A DNA stretch of 64,000 nucleotides, taken from NCBI RefSeq assembly GCF_026625565.1, contig NZ_CP112998.1:4094501-4158500 (forward strand). The letters are read 5' to 3'. This DNA comes from Dyadobacter pollutisoli. GTDB lineage: Bacteria; Bacteroidota; Bacteroidia; Cytophagales; Spirosomataceae. Positions 38,283 to 46,770 of this stretch are shown in pieces (positions within the stretch are counted from its first letter, which is position 1; each line of letters begins with the position of its first letter). The position numbers and the translations under genes were made by a program. The notes under the pieces were generated by a model. The model was given only the letters and a program-made list of their open reading frames with translations, was not told the DNA's origin and did not search any database.

Positions 38283-38891
38283 TCAAGAGCATAAAATAAA
38301 TAAAAAGAGGCCGATCGAGGACAGGTCCAGGTGCTTACGTAGCGTGGAATAAGCCAGTTGAAGCAAGTTTGAAACGGTTTGCGGGGTAATGGACAGGATA
38401 TCCGAGATTTCTTCGCGGTTTAGCTCCTGGTAATATTTAAGATAGATCACTTCACGTTGCCTGACAGGAAGTGCATTCAGCTTTTCGGCAACCAGCCTGG
38501 TTTTATGGGATAGCGTTTCTTCTTCGATCAGCCACCATTCGGGTGAAAATTCCACCGGAAACTGGCTGTCATCATTCCAGGCAGTGTTGCTTTCTTCCGT
38601 TAATCTGAGCTTGCGGCGATTGCGGAAAATTTTGCGGCGGAGCGATACAAATAAGTAGGCCTTGACATGATCCGGTTCAGTCACACGTGTCCTGCTGTTC
38701 CACAGATCTATAAAAATATCCTGGATACAGTCTTTCACAAATTCATCGTCTTTCACAAACTTATACCCGTAATTCAGCAGCGCTTTGTAGTGCACATGCA
38801 TCAGTTGTCCCAATGCCTGGTCGTCACCCTGAATTAACTCTTTCCAGAGCCGGATATCTCTAAGTTGAGAGGAAGTTCCACCAATAATCAT
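38283..38891 (-). CDS. ECF RNA polymerase sigma factor, FecI-like
   Basis: The 202-residue protein has sigma region 2 (about 25-92, KFVKDDEFVKDCIQDIFIDLW) and region 4 (about 130-188, LPVRQREVIYLKYYQELNREEISDILSI with the helix-turn-helix). It belongs to the Bacteroidota subfamily that works with FecR and STN-SusC and likely activates the susC operon downstream. The last dozen residues (LSSIGLFLFILCS) are unusually hydrophobic, which is seen in some members. FecR follows after a 109-base gap rich in A/T. Confidence 0.93.
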   Translation of the reverse strand: MIIGGTSSQLRDIRLWKELIQGDDQALGQLMHVHYKALLNYGYKFVKDDEFVKDCIQDIFIDLWNSRTRVTEPDHVKAYLFVSLRRKIFRNRRKLRLTEESNTAWNDDSQFPVEFSPEWWLIEEETLSHKTRLVAEKLNALPVRQREVIYLKYYQELNREEISDILSITPQTVSNLLQLAYSTLRKHLDLSSIGLFLFILCS

Positions 38892-38926
38892 GCCGCCGTC
38901 CGAACTTTGTTTTCCTTGTCAAAAAT

Positions 38927-38934
38927 CAAAGTTA
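38927..38934 (-). promoter_or_regulatory. -7 box upstream of the ECF sigma gene
   Basis: On the minus strand TAACTTTG matches TAnnTTTG exactly and lies 35 bases before the ATG at 38891. No clear TTTG is found at the -33 position, so this is a partial match. Confidence 0.42.
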
Positions 38935-39011
38935 AAAGAAAATATATAACTAATGAACTAATAAATATTATTTTAAACAGAGAAGTGTAAAATCAACATT
39001 TAACCAGTTTT

Positions 39012-39042
39012 TTTCAGTTGAGAAACGAATTCTATATATTTG
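39012..39042 (+). promoter_or_regulatory. promoter of the 39093/39238 gene pair
   Basis: TATATTTG at 39035-39042 fits TAnnTTTG exactly. TTTC at 39012-39015 fits the -33 TTTG in three of four bases with a 19-base spacer. Start of transcription would be near 39049, about 44 bases before the first ATG. Confidence 0.5.
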
Positions 39043-39092
39043 TATGTTGTGAAAATATAAGGCCCACAACTATAACAGTTTACTTTAAGACC

Positions 39093-39272
39093 ATGAACAA
39101 AACGGCAAGTGCACCAGTGGCAGAAGCTGCCTATGGTGCGAAAAAACTCAGCAAGAAAGAAATAGTCAAGAAAATGCTCGACGACAAGGACCTAACTGAA
39201 CGTTTTTTCAACGGAGAAATATCCATAGACGAAGTACATGCCAAAGGAATTAAATTCGTCACGCCGATATGA
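39093..39272 (+). CDS. small basic hypothetical protein, upstream partner of the 39238 gene
   Basis: I choose the ATG at 39093 (MNKTASAPVAEAAYGAKKL), which gives 59 residues; the longer frame from 39018 runs through the putative promoter. The protein is lysine-rich in the middle (KKLSKKEIVKKMLDDKD) and ends LTERFFNGEISIDEVHAKGIKFVTPI, likely two helices and a strand. Its last 35 bases overlap the start of the next gene in another frame, so the two are probably translationally coupled. Size, charge and overlap resemble the antitoxin position of a two-gene module, but I recognise no known antitoxin fold. Confidence 0.6.
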   Translation: MNKTASAPVAEAAYGAKKLSKKEIVKKMLDDKDLTERFFNGEISIDEVHAKGIKFVTPI

Positions 39273-39771
39273 TGTAGTTAAGATAAACTCCCTTAAATAT
39301 GAGTTCATCACTGACAGACAGATAGCATACGAAGCCTATTTCAGCACATCTGAAGGGTATTTCCCAGATCACCCAGAATTCGATCATCACATATTGAGCT
39401 TCACCTTCGGGCCGGTTGGCATTGGGGGTGAAGCTCGTCTTTTATCAAAGGATGAAAGATTTGCCCTGTCTAAGCAAATTGATCCCAGGGTAAGAAAAAC
39501 TATTCAATATTTACTGGCAGATTCCCTAAAAAACGCTTCTATCCAGGGGATAATAGTCATTTTTGATGCTCATAAAGGCCGCGACAAATGTCGGCACAGA
39601 CTGTTTGATTCGTGGTTTAAGGAAGCTTTAAGCATTGTAGAATTCGGGGTTTCGAAATACGATTCCGATTTGGCTGGCCTGGGAATAGGATCAATATTCG
39701 TAAAGGACAATTGGGAGCACCATCAAGCCGTTAAAACCTCTTTCCTTAGCCTTTCAGATTCTGAAAAGTAA
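39238..39771 (+). CDS. hypothetical protein, downstream member of an overlapping pair
   Basis: The 177-residue cytoplasmic protein begins MPKELNSSRRYDVVKINSLKYEFITD. A beta-rich N-terminal half (YEFITDRQIAYEAYF, HILSFTFGPVG) is followed by a helical part (DPRVRKTIQYLLADSLKNA) and IQGIIVIFDAHKGRDKCRHRLFDSWF. The pattern vaguely recalls the Bacteroidota family DUF6169, but I am not sure. The only usable ATG lies inside the upstream gene. A conserved-looking RHRLFDSWF helix echoes the T-R-x-x-x-Y segment of DUF6934 proteins, so a distant relation to the 9771 gene is conceivable. Function unknown. Confidence 0.65.
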   Translation: MPKELNSSRRYDVVKINSLKYEFITDRQIAYEAYFSTSEGYFPDHPEFDHHILSFTFGPVGIGGEARLLSKDERFALSKQIDPRVRKTIQYLLADSLKNASIQGIIVIFDAHKGRDKCRHRLFDSWFKEALSIVEFGVSKYDSDLAGLGIGSIFVKDNWEHHQAVKTSFLSLSDSEK

Positions 39772-39795
39772 TCTCCATTTAGTGATACTACCACG

Positions 39796-41562
39796 TCAAA
39801 CCGCATTGGAAGACTCGCCTTTGAGGAAAGAAAAAATGTAGTTATAGAAATCCTCAGGTATGAAGGGCTTGATGAGGTATCCTGAGAAACCATTCGCCAG
39901 TGCGCGTTCTCGTTCATCTTCAAAAGCCGAGGCGGTCAATGCAATGATGGGTATTTGGGGGTTCACCTGACGGATGAGTGCGGTACTTTCAAAGCCATCC
40001 ATCACCGGCATTCGCAGGTCCATTAAAACGAGATCATAGGTATTCTTTTGAAACATCTCGAAGGCTTCCTGACCATTACTCGCGGTATCAAACAGAATTT
40101 TTTTACGTTGCAAAAGCATTGTCGCCAGCAACAGGTTCGTCTTGTTATCGTCGGCAACCAGCACCTTAATCTCCGGGAAAGTCACCGGGGCCGTTTCATT
40201 TTCTGGCAATGTCATAACCTGCTCCATTTTATCCTGATAAGGCAATTTTAACTGAAATGAAAACATGGAACCTTTCCCTACTTCACTTTTGACCACGATC
40301 TCGCTTCCGAAAAGCCGTAGCAGTTCTTTGGTAATGGCCAGGCCTAGCCCGGTACCACCGCTTTCCCGCTGGCCGGTCGGCTTGGCTTGTGTAAAAATCT
40401 CGAATATCGAACCTTGCTCGGCGGCCGGGATGCCAATGCCGGTATCAATGACTTCAAAATTGAGGACAACGTGGCTTGGGTCCTTCGCGGCTTCCTCTAC
40501 TACAAACCTGACCGACCCCTCAGCGGTAAACTTAATTGCATTGTGGATCAAATTGGTAATCACCTGATTAAGCCGTACAGTGTCGGCAACAAGTCGGCGA
40601 GGAAGGTTCGGGTCTACTTCGAAGACCAGGTCTAAATTTTTCTCATTTGCTTTGGGAACAAATGTCTTTCTCAGGTTTTCAAAAAGGAGACCGGGATCAA
40701 ATGGTACCGGGTCGAGTACCACGTGATTGGAATTGATTTTGTTGAAGTCGAGCACCTCGTTCACCACGGCCATTAAATGATCGGCTGAAAATTTGAGCGT
40801 ATCGAGCAGTTCCTTAGATTCCTTTTGCTCGGTTTCTTCCTGGATCATCAAATGAACAATCCCGACAATACCATTCAGCGGCGTACGGATCTCGTGGCTC
40901 ATCATGGACAAGAAATCTGACTTAGCCCTGGTCGCTTGCTCGGCAATCGTCTTTTGCTTTTCAAGCGCCTCGTTATGTTCCTGCAGTGCATATCTGAAAT
41001 AAAACTCACGCTTGTCTTTTATGTAACTCAGCCTGATTACAAAAGGAAAAAGCAAATTGGCCATCATCAGGAACATTCCGCCCTGCGACAGAAAAGTCGC
41101 TAAAGTAATGTCACTGAAAAAATGAATGGATATGGGAAACAGCGTCAGACAAAGTCCCGAAATTACCAGCGCATACCTCACCGGCCACCTGAGAACAAGC
41201 CCCGCGAAAATGATCGCCAGCGTCAGGTTCAGACACGATTGAACGTAAGATAAATGAGGCATCGATAACAGAAAGGCGTAAAAGCATATCAGGATCACGA
41301 AGGTGTAAAAACTCATCTGCTGGCCCGTGATCACCTTTTTGGAATGAAGGAACAGAAGCAAAATGATAATACTGCCGGAAAACAAATGTGTAGGGAAAAT
41401 GGTATAAAAAAACGGATCTCCTACCAGATAAAACGGGATCGAAAAAACAGGATTACAGACCAGAAAAGTGAAACAGAACAACCTGTTGTGCATACGCGTC
41501 TTGGTCTCAGCCTCTTCCAGCCATAGCTTTTCAAATGCTTCTGTATAGAGGGTATTTTTCAA
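39796..41562 (-). CDS. membrane hybrid histidine kinase with receiver
   Basis: The 588-residue protein has about six N-terminal membrane helices (residues 25-185) with no large extracellular domain, a short coiled linker, HisKA with H223 in SMMSHEIRTPLNGIVG, HATPase_c (N box NLIHNAIKF, G boxes DTGIGI and GTGLGLA) and a C-terminal receiver with D515 in LVLMDLRMPVMDG. It probably senses a membrane-borne or small hydrophobic signal. The frame opens with TTG at 41562; an ATG at 41505 would remove 19 residues before the first helix and is a real alternative. The single-domain receiver at 41682 lies 119 bases upstream on the same strand and may be its partner. Confidence 0.88.
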   Translation of the reverse strand: MKNTLYTEAFEKLWLEEAETKTRMHNRLFCFTFLVCNPVFSIPFYLVGDPFFYTIFPTHLFSGSIIILLLFLHSKKVITGQQMSFYTFVILICFYAFLLSMPHLSYVQSCLNLTLAIIFAGLVLRWPVRYALVISGLCLTLFPISIHFFSDITLATFLSQGGMFLMMANLLFPFVIRLSYIKDKREFYFRYALQEHNEALEKQKTIAEQATRAKSDFLSMMSHEIRTPLNGIVGIVHLMIQEETEQKESKELLDTLKFSADHLMAVVNEVLDFNKINSNHVVLDPVPFDPGLLFENLRKTFVPKANEKNLDLVFEVDPNLPRRLVADTVRLNQVITNLIHNAIKFTAEGSVRFVVEEAAKDPSHVVLNFEVIDTGIGIPAAEQGSIFEIFTQAKPTGQRESGGTGLGLAITKELLRLFGSEIVVKSEVGKGSMFSFQLKLPYQDKMEQVMTLPENETAPVTFPEIKVLVADDNKTNLLLATMLLQRKKILFDTASNGQEAFEMFQKNTYDLVLMDLRMPVMDGFESTALIRQVNPQIPIIALTASAFEDERERALANGFSGYLIKPFIPEDFYNYIFSFLKGESSNAV

Positions 41563-41681
41563 AGAAAATGCTATCGTAGGGTTGGTAATGCAAAACAGAT
41601 ATTAAATATAAGAAACCGTTCTGTTAATACGTACGAAGCTCATCTAATTTGTATAATGTCTTATTAAAGGGTTTTGAGCAG

Positions 41682-42104
41682 CTAATCGAATGTTATGTCA
41701 TTAAAGAAATCCCTGATCTGCCGCGAGCCGATGATTTGTTTGCAACTTTCAATGGTAAGCGGCTTCTGCTGATAATCAAACACATGTTCGAAAGAGAATG
41801 CACGTTCCTTTTCCGAATCTTCCGTAGCTGAACTAACCATCACAATGTGGACCGGCGGCAAATCAGCGCGGTCGCGGATCGAACCGAGGAACTCCCAGCC
41901 ATTCATAACAGGCATGTTGATATCCAGAAGCACCAAAAAAGTTGTCATTCCAGAATCGTAAGTGTTAAGAAAGTCGAGGGCTTCCTGGCCGTTGTAACAT
42001 AGCACGGTTTCGCATAGCACACCGGTCTTCTTCAAGAACATTTCGTGGAGAAACAGCATGATCTTATCATCATCCACTAAAAGTATTTTTAGTTCCCTAC
42101 TCAT
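41682..42104 (-). CDS. single-domain response regulator
   Basis: The 140-residue protein is a lone receiver domain: VDDDK acidic cluster at about 10-14, phospho-acceptor in LVLLDINMPVMNGWEF, Ser in MVSSATED and Lys in YQQKPLT. No output domain is present. The ATG at 42104 is clear. It sits directly upstream of the membrane hybrid kinase on the same strand and may exchange phosphate with it. Confidence 0.88.
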   Translation of the reverse strand: MSRELKILLVDDDKIMLFLHEMFLKKTGVLCETVLCYNGQEALDFLNTYDSGMTTFLVLLDINMPVMNGWEFLGSIRDRADLPPVHIVMVSSATEDSEKERAFSFEHVFDYQQKPLTIESCKQIIGSRQIRDFFNDITFD

Positions 42105-42401
42105 TAACCTTGGATTTTAACTGCATTATGGAGGTTTCAGACGTTTTTGTTCACCAGTATTGATATAGTGGTTACAAAAACTTCCTTTTTCCTACTAGTC
42201 TAACGAAAAAAAGTCGCAATATGAAATTATTCTTTCTTGTGTATGTAGAACTAATACTATCATATACGTTAAACATTTCATATCCCGGCCTCTTTTAATG
42301 GAAGCTACTTGCTGATCTCATGTCTGTTTTTTTATTGGCATAACATTTACCCGGTTACATTTGAGTAATCTTACCGATCAACCATTTTAATCCTTTTCAT
42401 C
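42105..42401. other. 297-bp divergent intergenic region (receiver / DUF421)
   Basis: No ORF is visible. It is AT-rich and should hold the promoters for the minus-strand receiver and the plus-strand DUF421 gene. The only convincing element is the plus-strand -7 box at 42356. Confidence 0.5.
42334..42363 (+). promoter_or_regulatory. promoter of the DUF421 gene
   Basis: TACATTTG at 42356-42363 matches TAnnTTTG exactly. ATTG at 42334-42337 is a three-of-four match to the -33 box with an 18-base spacer. The ATG of the gene is 38 bases further downstream. Confidence 0.5.
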
Positions 42402-42896
42402 ATGGAAAAACTCTTTGACATCAACTGGCAGGACATGTGGACGCCCAATATTTCATTGTTTGAAGTGTTCATCAGGGGAACATTAACATACTGGTCTATT
42501 TTCCTGTTGTTGCGGCTTTTCCGGCGGGGAACAGGCCAGTTCAGCGTGAGCGACATTCTGCTCATTATTCTGATCGGCGATGCGGCACAGAACGCTATGG
42601 CCGGCGATTATAAAAGCATTACGGAGGGAGTTGTGCTAATAGGAACCCTGGTGTTTTGGGACCTCGCGATTGACTACCTGGGTTATAAATCGCGCGTATT
42701 CAGCAATTTTGCACAGGCAAGCCCCAAATTGCTGATCAAAGACGGAGAATTTCAGTTCAAAAACATGCGGCGTGAGTTCATTTCAGAAGAAGACCTGGCC
42801 AGCTATCTCAGGACAAAGGGCATTGACGATCCTAAAAAGGTGAAGGCCTGCTACCTGGAAGGCAGCGGTAACCTGAGTGTTCTGGAAAAAGATTAA
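42402..42896 (+). CDS. DUF421 (YetF-like) membrane protein
   Basis: The 164-residue protein has three membrane helices in the first half (about 22-40, 50-70, 75-95) and a cytoplasmic C-terminal half with the YetF/DUF421 pattern: SPKLLIKDGEFQFKNMRREFISEEDLASYLRTKGI...VKACYLEGSGNLSVL. The family is widespread and its function is unknown, with suggested roles in membrane stress. Length is near the normal short form. It converges with the phosphoesterase-barrel gene; the stops are 14 bases apart. Confidence 0.9.
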   Translation: MEKLFDINWQDMWTPNISLFEVFIRGTLTYWSIFLLLRLFRRGTGQFSVSDILLIILIGDAAQNAMAGDYKSITEGVVLIGTLVFWDLAIDYLGYKSRVFSNFAQASPKLLIKDGEFQFKNMRREFISEEDLASYLRTKGIDDPKKVKACYLEGSGNLSVLEKD

Positions 42897-42910
42897 GCGC
42901 AGTCAGCCCA

Positions 42911-45900
42911 TCAGAACCAGAACCCGATCTGCAAAGAGATGCGCGGCTTTTCTTCGCTTTTCTCTTTTGGAATAAATGCCCCGACCGAGAATGTCAGGAT
43001 GTCGACCGGAGCCAGCCAGATACCCCCACCATAGTCGTAGTGCCAGTTTTTGGACGGATCATCGTCGCCATACCAGACACGTCCGTAGTCGAAGCTACCG
43101 AAAACACCATAAGTCAATGGCAATGTCGGATTGTAGCTGCTGCCAATTCTCACGCGGAGGTCGGTATCATGCCAAAGGGAAGCTTTGCCGTAAAACCTCT
43201 CGGTTCGGTAACCCCGCAATCCTTGTTTGCCGCCGATCGTAGGCATTTGGAAAAACTGGTAGCCGTTGCCAAAGTTGATGCCGGTGCCGATCTGCGACGC
43301 CAGCACAAAGTTTTCATTCTGATCCAGACTGTTATAAAATGCAAACTGGGCACGTAATGAAGCAAAGTTATCCTTGCTATTCAGGTTGGACGTCCAGTTA
43401 ACGCCTGTGTTGAAACGGATACCCGAATGCGGCTGGAAGATATTGTCGACACTGTTGAAATCAAACATAAACTTCGCGCCGCTAAAATATTTAGTCTTGA
43501 AAATGTCGTTCCCCAGCCCGTTTTCCTTGCTGGTAATAAACCGTCCCGCCGTGGCTTGTACGTCCGAAATTTCGAAAACCGGCCCTAGTGTGATGAATCC
43601 GCTATTACCTGCGAAACGTTTTTTAAATGCCGGATAAATGTGTAAAACAGACTGCCTAACCCGGTAAAAATCAGCATCGTCCACCGTCCGCACAGTGGTG
43701 TTGCCCAGGCCCGCGTAGTTGAATGCATACGTAGGGCCGCGGTAGTAGGTATCCAGATAAAAGTCAAGTTTCTTGAACGCATTGATAAAATCACCGGTAT
43801 AATTTACCTTGAAACCCCTGGTACTGAATGCATAGCTTCCACCGAAGGTCTGCGCCGAAGCATAAGGTTCTTTTTTGAAGCCATACTTCGTCATATTCAC
43901 CTTACCGCCGATAATGAAGCCATCGTCAGGATTGGCGCCAATGTTGGGAAATGGCATTGTAATGTCGTAATTGCTGTCGGCGCTTCTACGGTCATATACA
44001 TTGAACCGGTACAGACTGGTTCTTTTGTCTTTGGTATCCGGGCCGGGATTGATGGTATTGCTTTTCAGGTCGTCGTATACCAATGTCTTTTTGCCCCCTG
44101 CGCTCACCCGTGCACTATCCGTAAACACATCCTTACCCAGCCCGCCGATCAGCCTAAGCTTGATACCTTTCTGGACATCGCCTTTTACAATAAACTCATC
44201 CTCGTCACCATTGCCGTACACATTAATGGATTTGGTAATGCTTCCGTCAAAAATCCGGTGGTAGTTCTGGTGCTTGATCTTCCCATCTTTACCCGTTTCG
44301 TAAACCGTGACGCTCGTCCGGTTGTTGTCCAAACGTTCAATCAGGAAACGCTCTTCCTCCTCGGTACCGATCACATTCACGGATTCACTCACAAACTCAT
44401 AGTGTGCCTTTGCAATTTTAACAAGGTCGTCGCGACGGGACCGGATATTCCTGATCAGCTCCGGCGAAGATATTTCACGGGCTTTTTGCGGCCAGTCCCC
44501 GAATGATTTGGCGATCACGTCGTCGGTCAGGTTCTTTTGGATAAATTTCGCCTGCTCCTCCCATTGTTCCCAACTCAGTTCATTCAGGAAGGTACGGTCA
44601 AAAAGCCGTGCGCTCCACGTCGTCCATTTCATACTTTGTATTTCCGGACTGAAACTTTGAAGCTGTCGCAGGAATGGAAGCGTTAGTCTCGCTACCCCGG
44701 TCAGTAAACCGTCATATTTGGAAAAAGCCTGATCTCTGTCTCTCGGAATCGGCCTGTAAAGGGTAGTACCATCCTTTTGTTTCACCGAAGACCATGCCCA
44801 TTGATCATCGTGGCGGTCCCAGTCACCAATCACGAAGTCGAACAATCTGGTCCGGATCGCCCACTCTTCGTCGACGATATTTTTGCTATTTTCAAGCAGT
44901 TCTTCCACGAGTTCCGGTGTGCTCACGATCTTGTCGGGATTGCCAAAGAAATCGGCCTTTTTCCACTTCTTCCCATCGGGGCGCTCTTCCAGCAGGTTCA
45001 TAGTACCGCCAAACAATGCATTATAAGTAGCCAATGCGGGCTGCGCGGGAACATAATATAGCTTCGGATTGGTATGATATACATTCACTGCTCCCGCCAG
45101 TACCGGCATCGACAGTGGTGCGAATGGGTTGGTAGATAAGAAATTATCCTCTACCAAATACTTCGCCGCAATCATTTGATTGAAAGGAAAAGGCAAAAAA
45201 CGGCTCACATCCTTGGTCAGGCCGCGCAATGAATATTCCTTTCCGTCATTGTCCCGTAGCCGCAATGAGTTCGTCTGGTTGCCACCACCTTGCTTGACAG
45301 GGATCAGGCCGCCTTTCCATGCACTGAGATCCAACACGGGGAATGGATATTTTTCAAGATAAAGTGGCCTGTTGTGCTCGCCGAACAGAAACTTGTGTAA
45401 ACCTCCTATCGGCTTCACTTCATTGCTGGTCACAAACCGGCTCGTAGAATCGCTATGCTGGTTATATTCGGTGAAAGCAATGGCGGGATCTGGTATCTCG
45501 GCCTCTTGCTTGTCCTTGACTTTTCGTTGAAATACGAGTTTAACGCCCTTCCCGTCAGGATTTACTTCCCAGAATTTCACCCAGGTTTCGCCACCGGCAT
45601 AAAAGTTGAGTGTGGAGTAACCCAACGCCGATGAAGCATATAATGATCCTTTTCCGAGACTTACCGGACTATTTTTGGAACCGCTACCACTGACGATGAA
45701 CTCCTGCCCGTCGTTTTCTATGAACTGTAGCGCATGCTCGTGGCCGCTGGCAAAAATGAATTTTCCGTTTTTCTTCGCGCCGGCCATTACCGCTGTCCGG
45801 AGGTCTTTATAATGTTTGTTGGCCACATCCTGTTTTGAACCGATGGTAGCGCGGAACAATGCACTCAAACTGCCCAGTACCGGCAGGGGGATGTACAGCT

Positions 45901-46702
45901 TCGGGTTCATTTCCGTCAACGGAAAAATGTGCTGCTTGATTGTAAATCTTCCCCCGTGCGGCCCATACGTATAAGGTGGGTGATGCATCGCGATCACGAC
46001 ATTTTTGTTACGGTACTTCCTGACCACGTTCTCCCAAACGAACCTAAACTGTTCCCGGTTTTTGATCTCGCAGCCATCATTGATCTTCGAGTCCCGGTCC
46101 CAGTCGGTAAGCCACCATTGTGAATCCGCCACGATCACGACCACGTTATCATTCATTTCAACTACCTCCGGGCCTGAACAACCATCCAGCGGCAGGAAGT
46201 AATCTTCGTAGTCATCCTTATCCGTTTTCCCGCGACGTTCGTTCAGGTATTTCTGGATATATTTTTCCTGCCTTTTCAATCCCTTGACACCCCAGCCGCG
46301 CCAGTCGTGATTTCCAGGAATGAAAAAAGGCCGGCCTTTGAAATGCTCCAATGTTTCCAGCTGCGAATTGATCCGGTATTCGGCCACTCCCCTGTTCACC
46401 GAATCTTCCGAAGGCGGCATGCCATATTCGTAAATATTATCCCCCAGAAACAGCGCAGAGCTATTTTTAGACTCGGTCGCCAGCTTTACTTTAAGGTATT
46501 CCAGCACGGGGGCACGGTTTTCAGGCATATCATTTCCCGCATCGCCGATCAGGTACATGGTATGCCTGAGTTCCAGATTTGGGTCGGGCGACGATGCCTT
46601 CCATTGAGCGCCTTCTTTTGAAAAATGGGTTTTATAACTGGCGCAGGAAGTAATGCCAATCCATAAGATGCTGAACAGTAAAAACCGGAAATGTGCATTC
46701 AT
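42911..46702 (-). CDS. lipoprotein fusing metallophosphoesterase, kinase-like segment and Omp85-like barrel
   Basis: The 1263-residue protein has a lipoprotein signal (MNAHFRFLLFSILWIGITSC). Residues about 48-340 are a calcineurin-like phosphoesterase with all metal motifs: D54 in IGDAGND, D88 in GDNIYE, N131-H132 in GNHDW, then HHPP and SGHEH. Residues about 440-740 have no family I know, but FVIGDWDRHDDQW (H631) and DRDQAF (655-660) mimic the catalytic loop and metal site of HipA/CotH/PI-kinase-like atypical kinases. The C-terminus (about 880-1263) is a beta-barrel with LRGY at 1162-1165, the signature loop of Omp85/BamA barrels, and an aromatic last strand. It probably sits in the outer membrane with the phosphatase in the periplasm or outside. 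It is the last gene of the PPK operon, 68 bases after the SdiA-regulated-type gene. Confidence 0.82.
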   Translation of the reverse strand: MNAHFRFLLFSILWIGITSCASYKTHFSKEGAQWKASSPDPNLELRHTMYLIGDAGNDMPENRAPVLEYLKVKLATESKNSSALFLGDNIYEYGMPPSEDSVNRGVAEYRINSQLETLEHFKGRPFFIPGNHDWRGWGVKGLKRQEKYIQKYLNERRGKTDKDDYEDYFLPLDGCSGPEVVEMNDNVVVIVADSQWWLTDWDRDSKINDGCEIKNREQFRFVWENVVRKYRNKNVVIAMHHPPYTYGPHGGRFTIKQHIFPLTEMNPKLYIPLPVLGSLSALFRATIGSKQDVANKHYKDLRTAVMAGAKKNGKFIFASGHEHALQFIENDGQEFIVSGSGSKNSPVSLGKGSLYASSALGYSTLNFYAGGETWVKFWEVNPDGKGVKLVFQRKVKDKQEAEIPDPAIAFTEYNQHSDSTSRFVTSNEVKPIGGLHKFLFGEHNRPLYLEKYPFPVLDLSAWKGGLIPVKQGGGNQTNSLRLRDNDGKEYSLRGLTKDVSRFLPFPFNQMIAAKYLVEDNFLSTNPFAPLSMPVLAGAVNVYHTNPKLYYVPAQPALATYNALFGGTMNLLEERPDGKKWKKADFFGNPDKIVSTPELVEELLENSKNIVDEEWAIRTRLFDFVIGDWDRHDDQWAWSSVKQKDGTTLYRPIPRDRDQAFSKYDGLLTGVARLTLPFLRQLQSFSPEIQSMKWTTWSARLFDRTFLNELSWEQWEEQAKFIQKNLTDDVIAKSFGDWPQKAREISSPELIRNIRSRRDDLVKIAKAHYEFVSESVNVIGTEEEERFLIERLDNNRTSVTVYETGKDGKIKHQNYHRIFDGSITKSINVYGNGDEDEFIVKGDVQKGIKLRLIGGLGKDVFTDSARVSAGGKKTLVYDDLKSNTINPGPDTKDKRTSLYRFNVYDRRSADSNYDITMPFPNIGANPDDGFIIGGKVNMTKYGFKKEPYASAQTFGGSYAFSTRGFKVNYTGDFINAFKKLDFYLDTYYRGPTYAFNYAGLGNTTVRTVDDADFYRVRQSVLHIYPAFKKRFAGNSGFITLGPVFEISDVQATAGRFITSKENGLGNDIFKTKYFSGAKFMFDFNSVDNIFQPHSGIRFNTGVNWTSNLNSKDNFASLRAQFAFYNSLDQNENFVLASQIGTGINFGNGYQFFQMPTIGGKQGLRGYRTERFYGKASLWHDTDLRVRIGSSYNPTLPLTYGVFGSFDYGRVWYGDDDPSKNWHYDYGGGIWLAPVDILTFSVGAFIPKEKSEEKPRISLQIGFWF

Positions 46703-46770
46703 AAATCGTTGAATAATGCCGTCGGCGTGCCGGGAGCGGAATGAGGTGCTTATAACAGGATTTGAATCCG

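Noticed and set aside
38940..39092. Extending the 39093 ORF upstream to 39018
   Set aside because: The extension covers the likely -7 box at 39035-39042 and begins without a methionine codon context better than the ATG at 39093.
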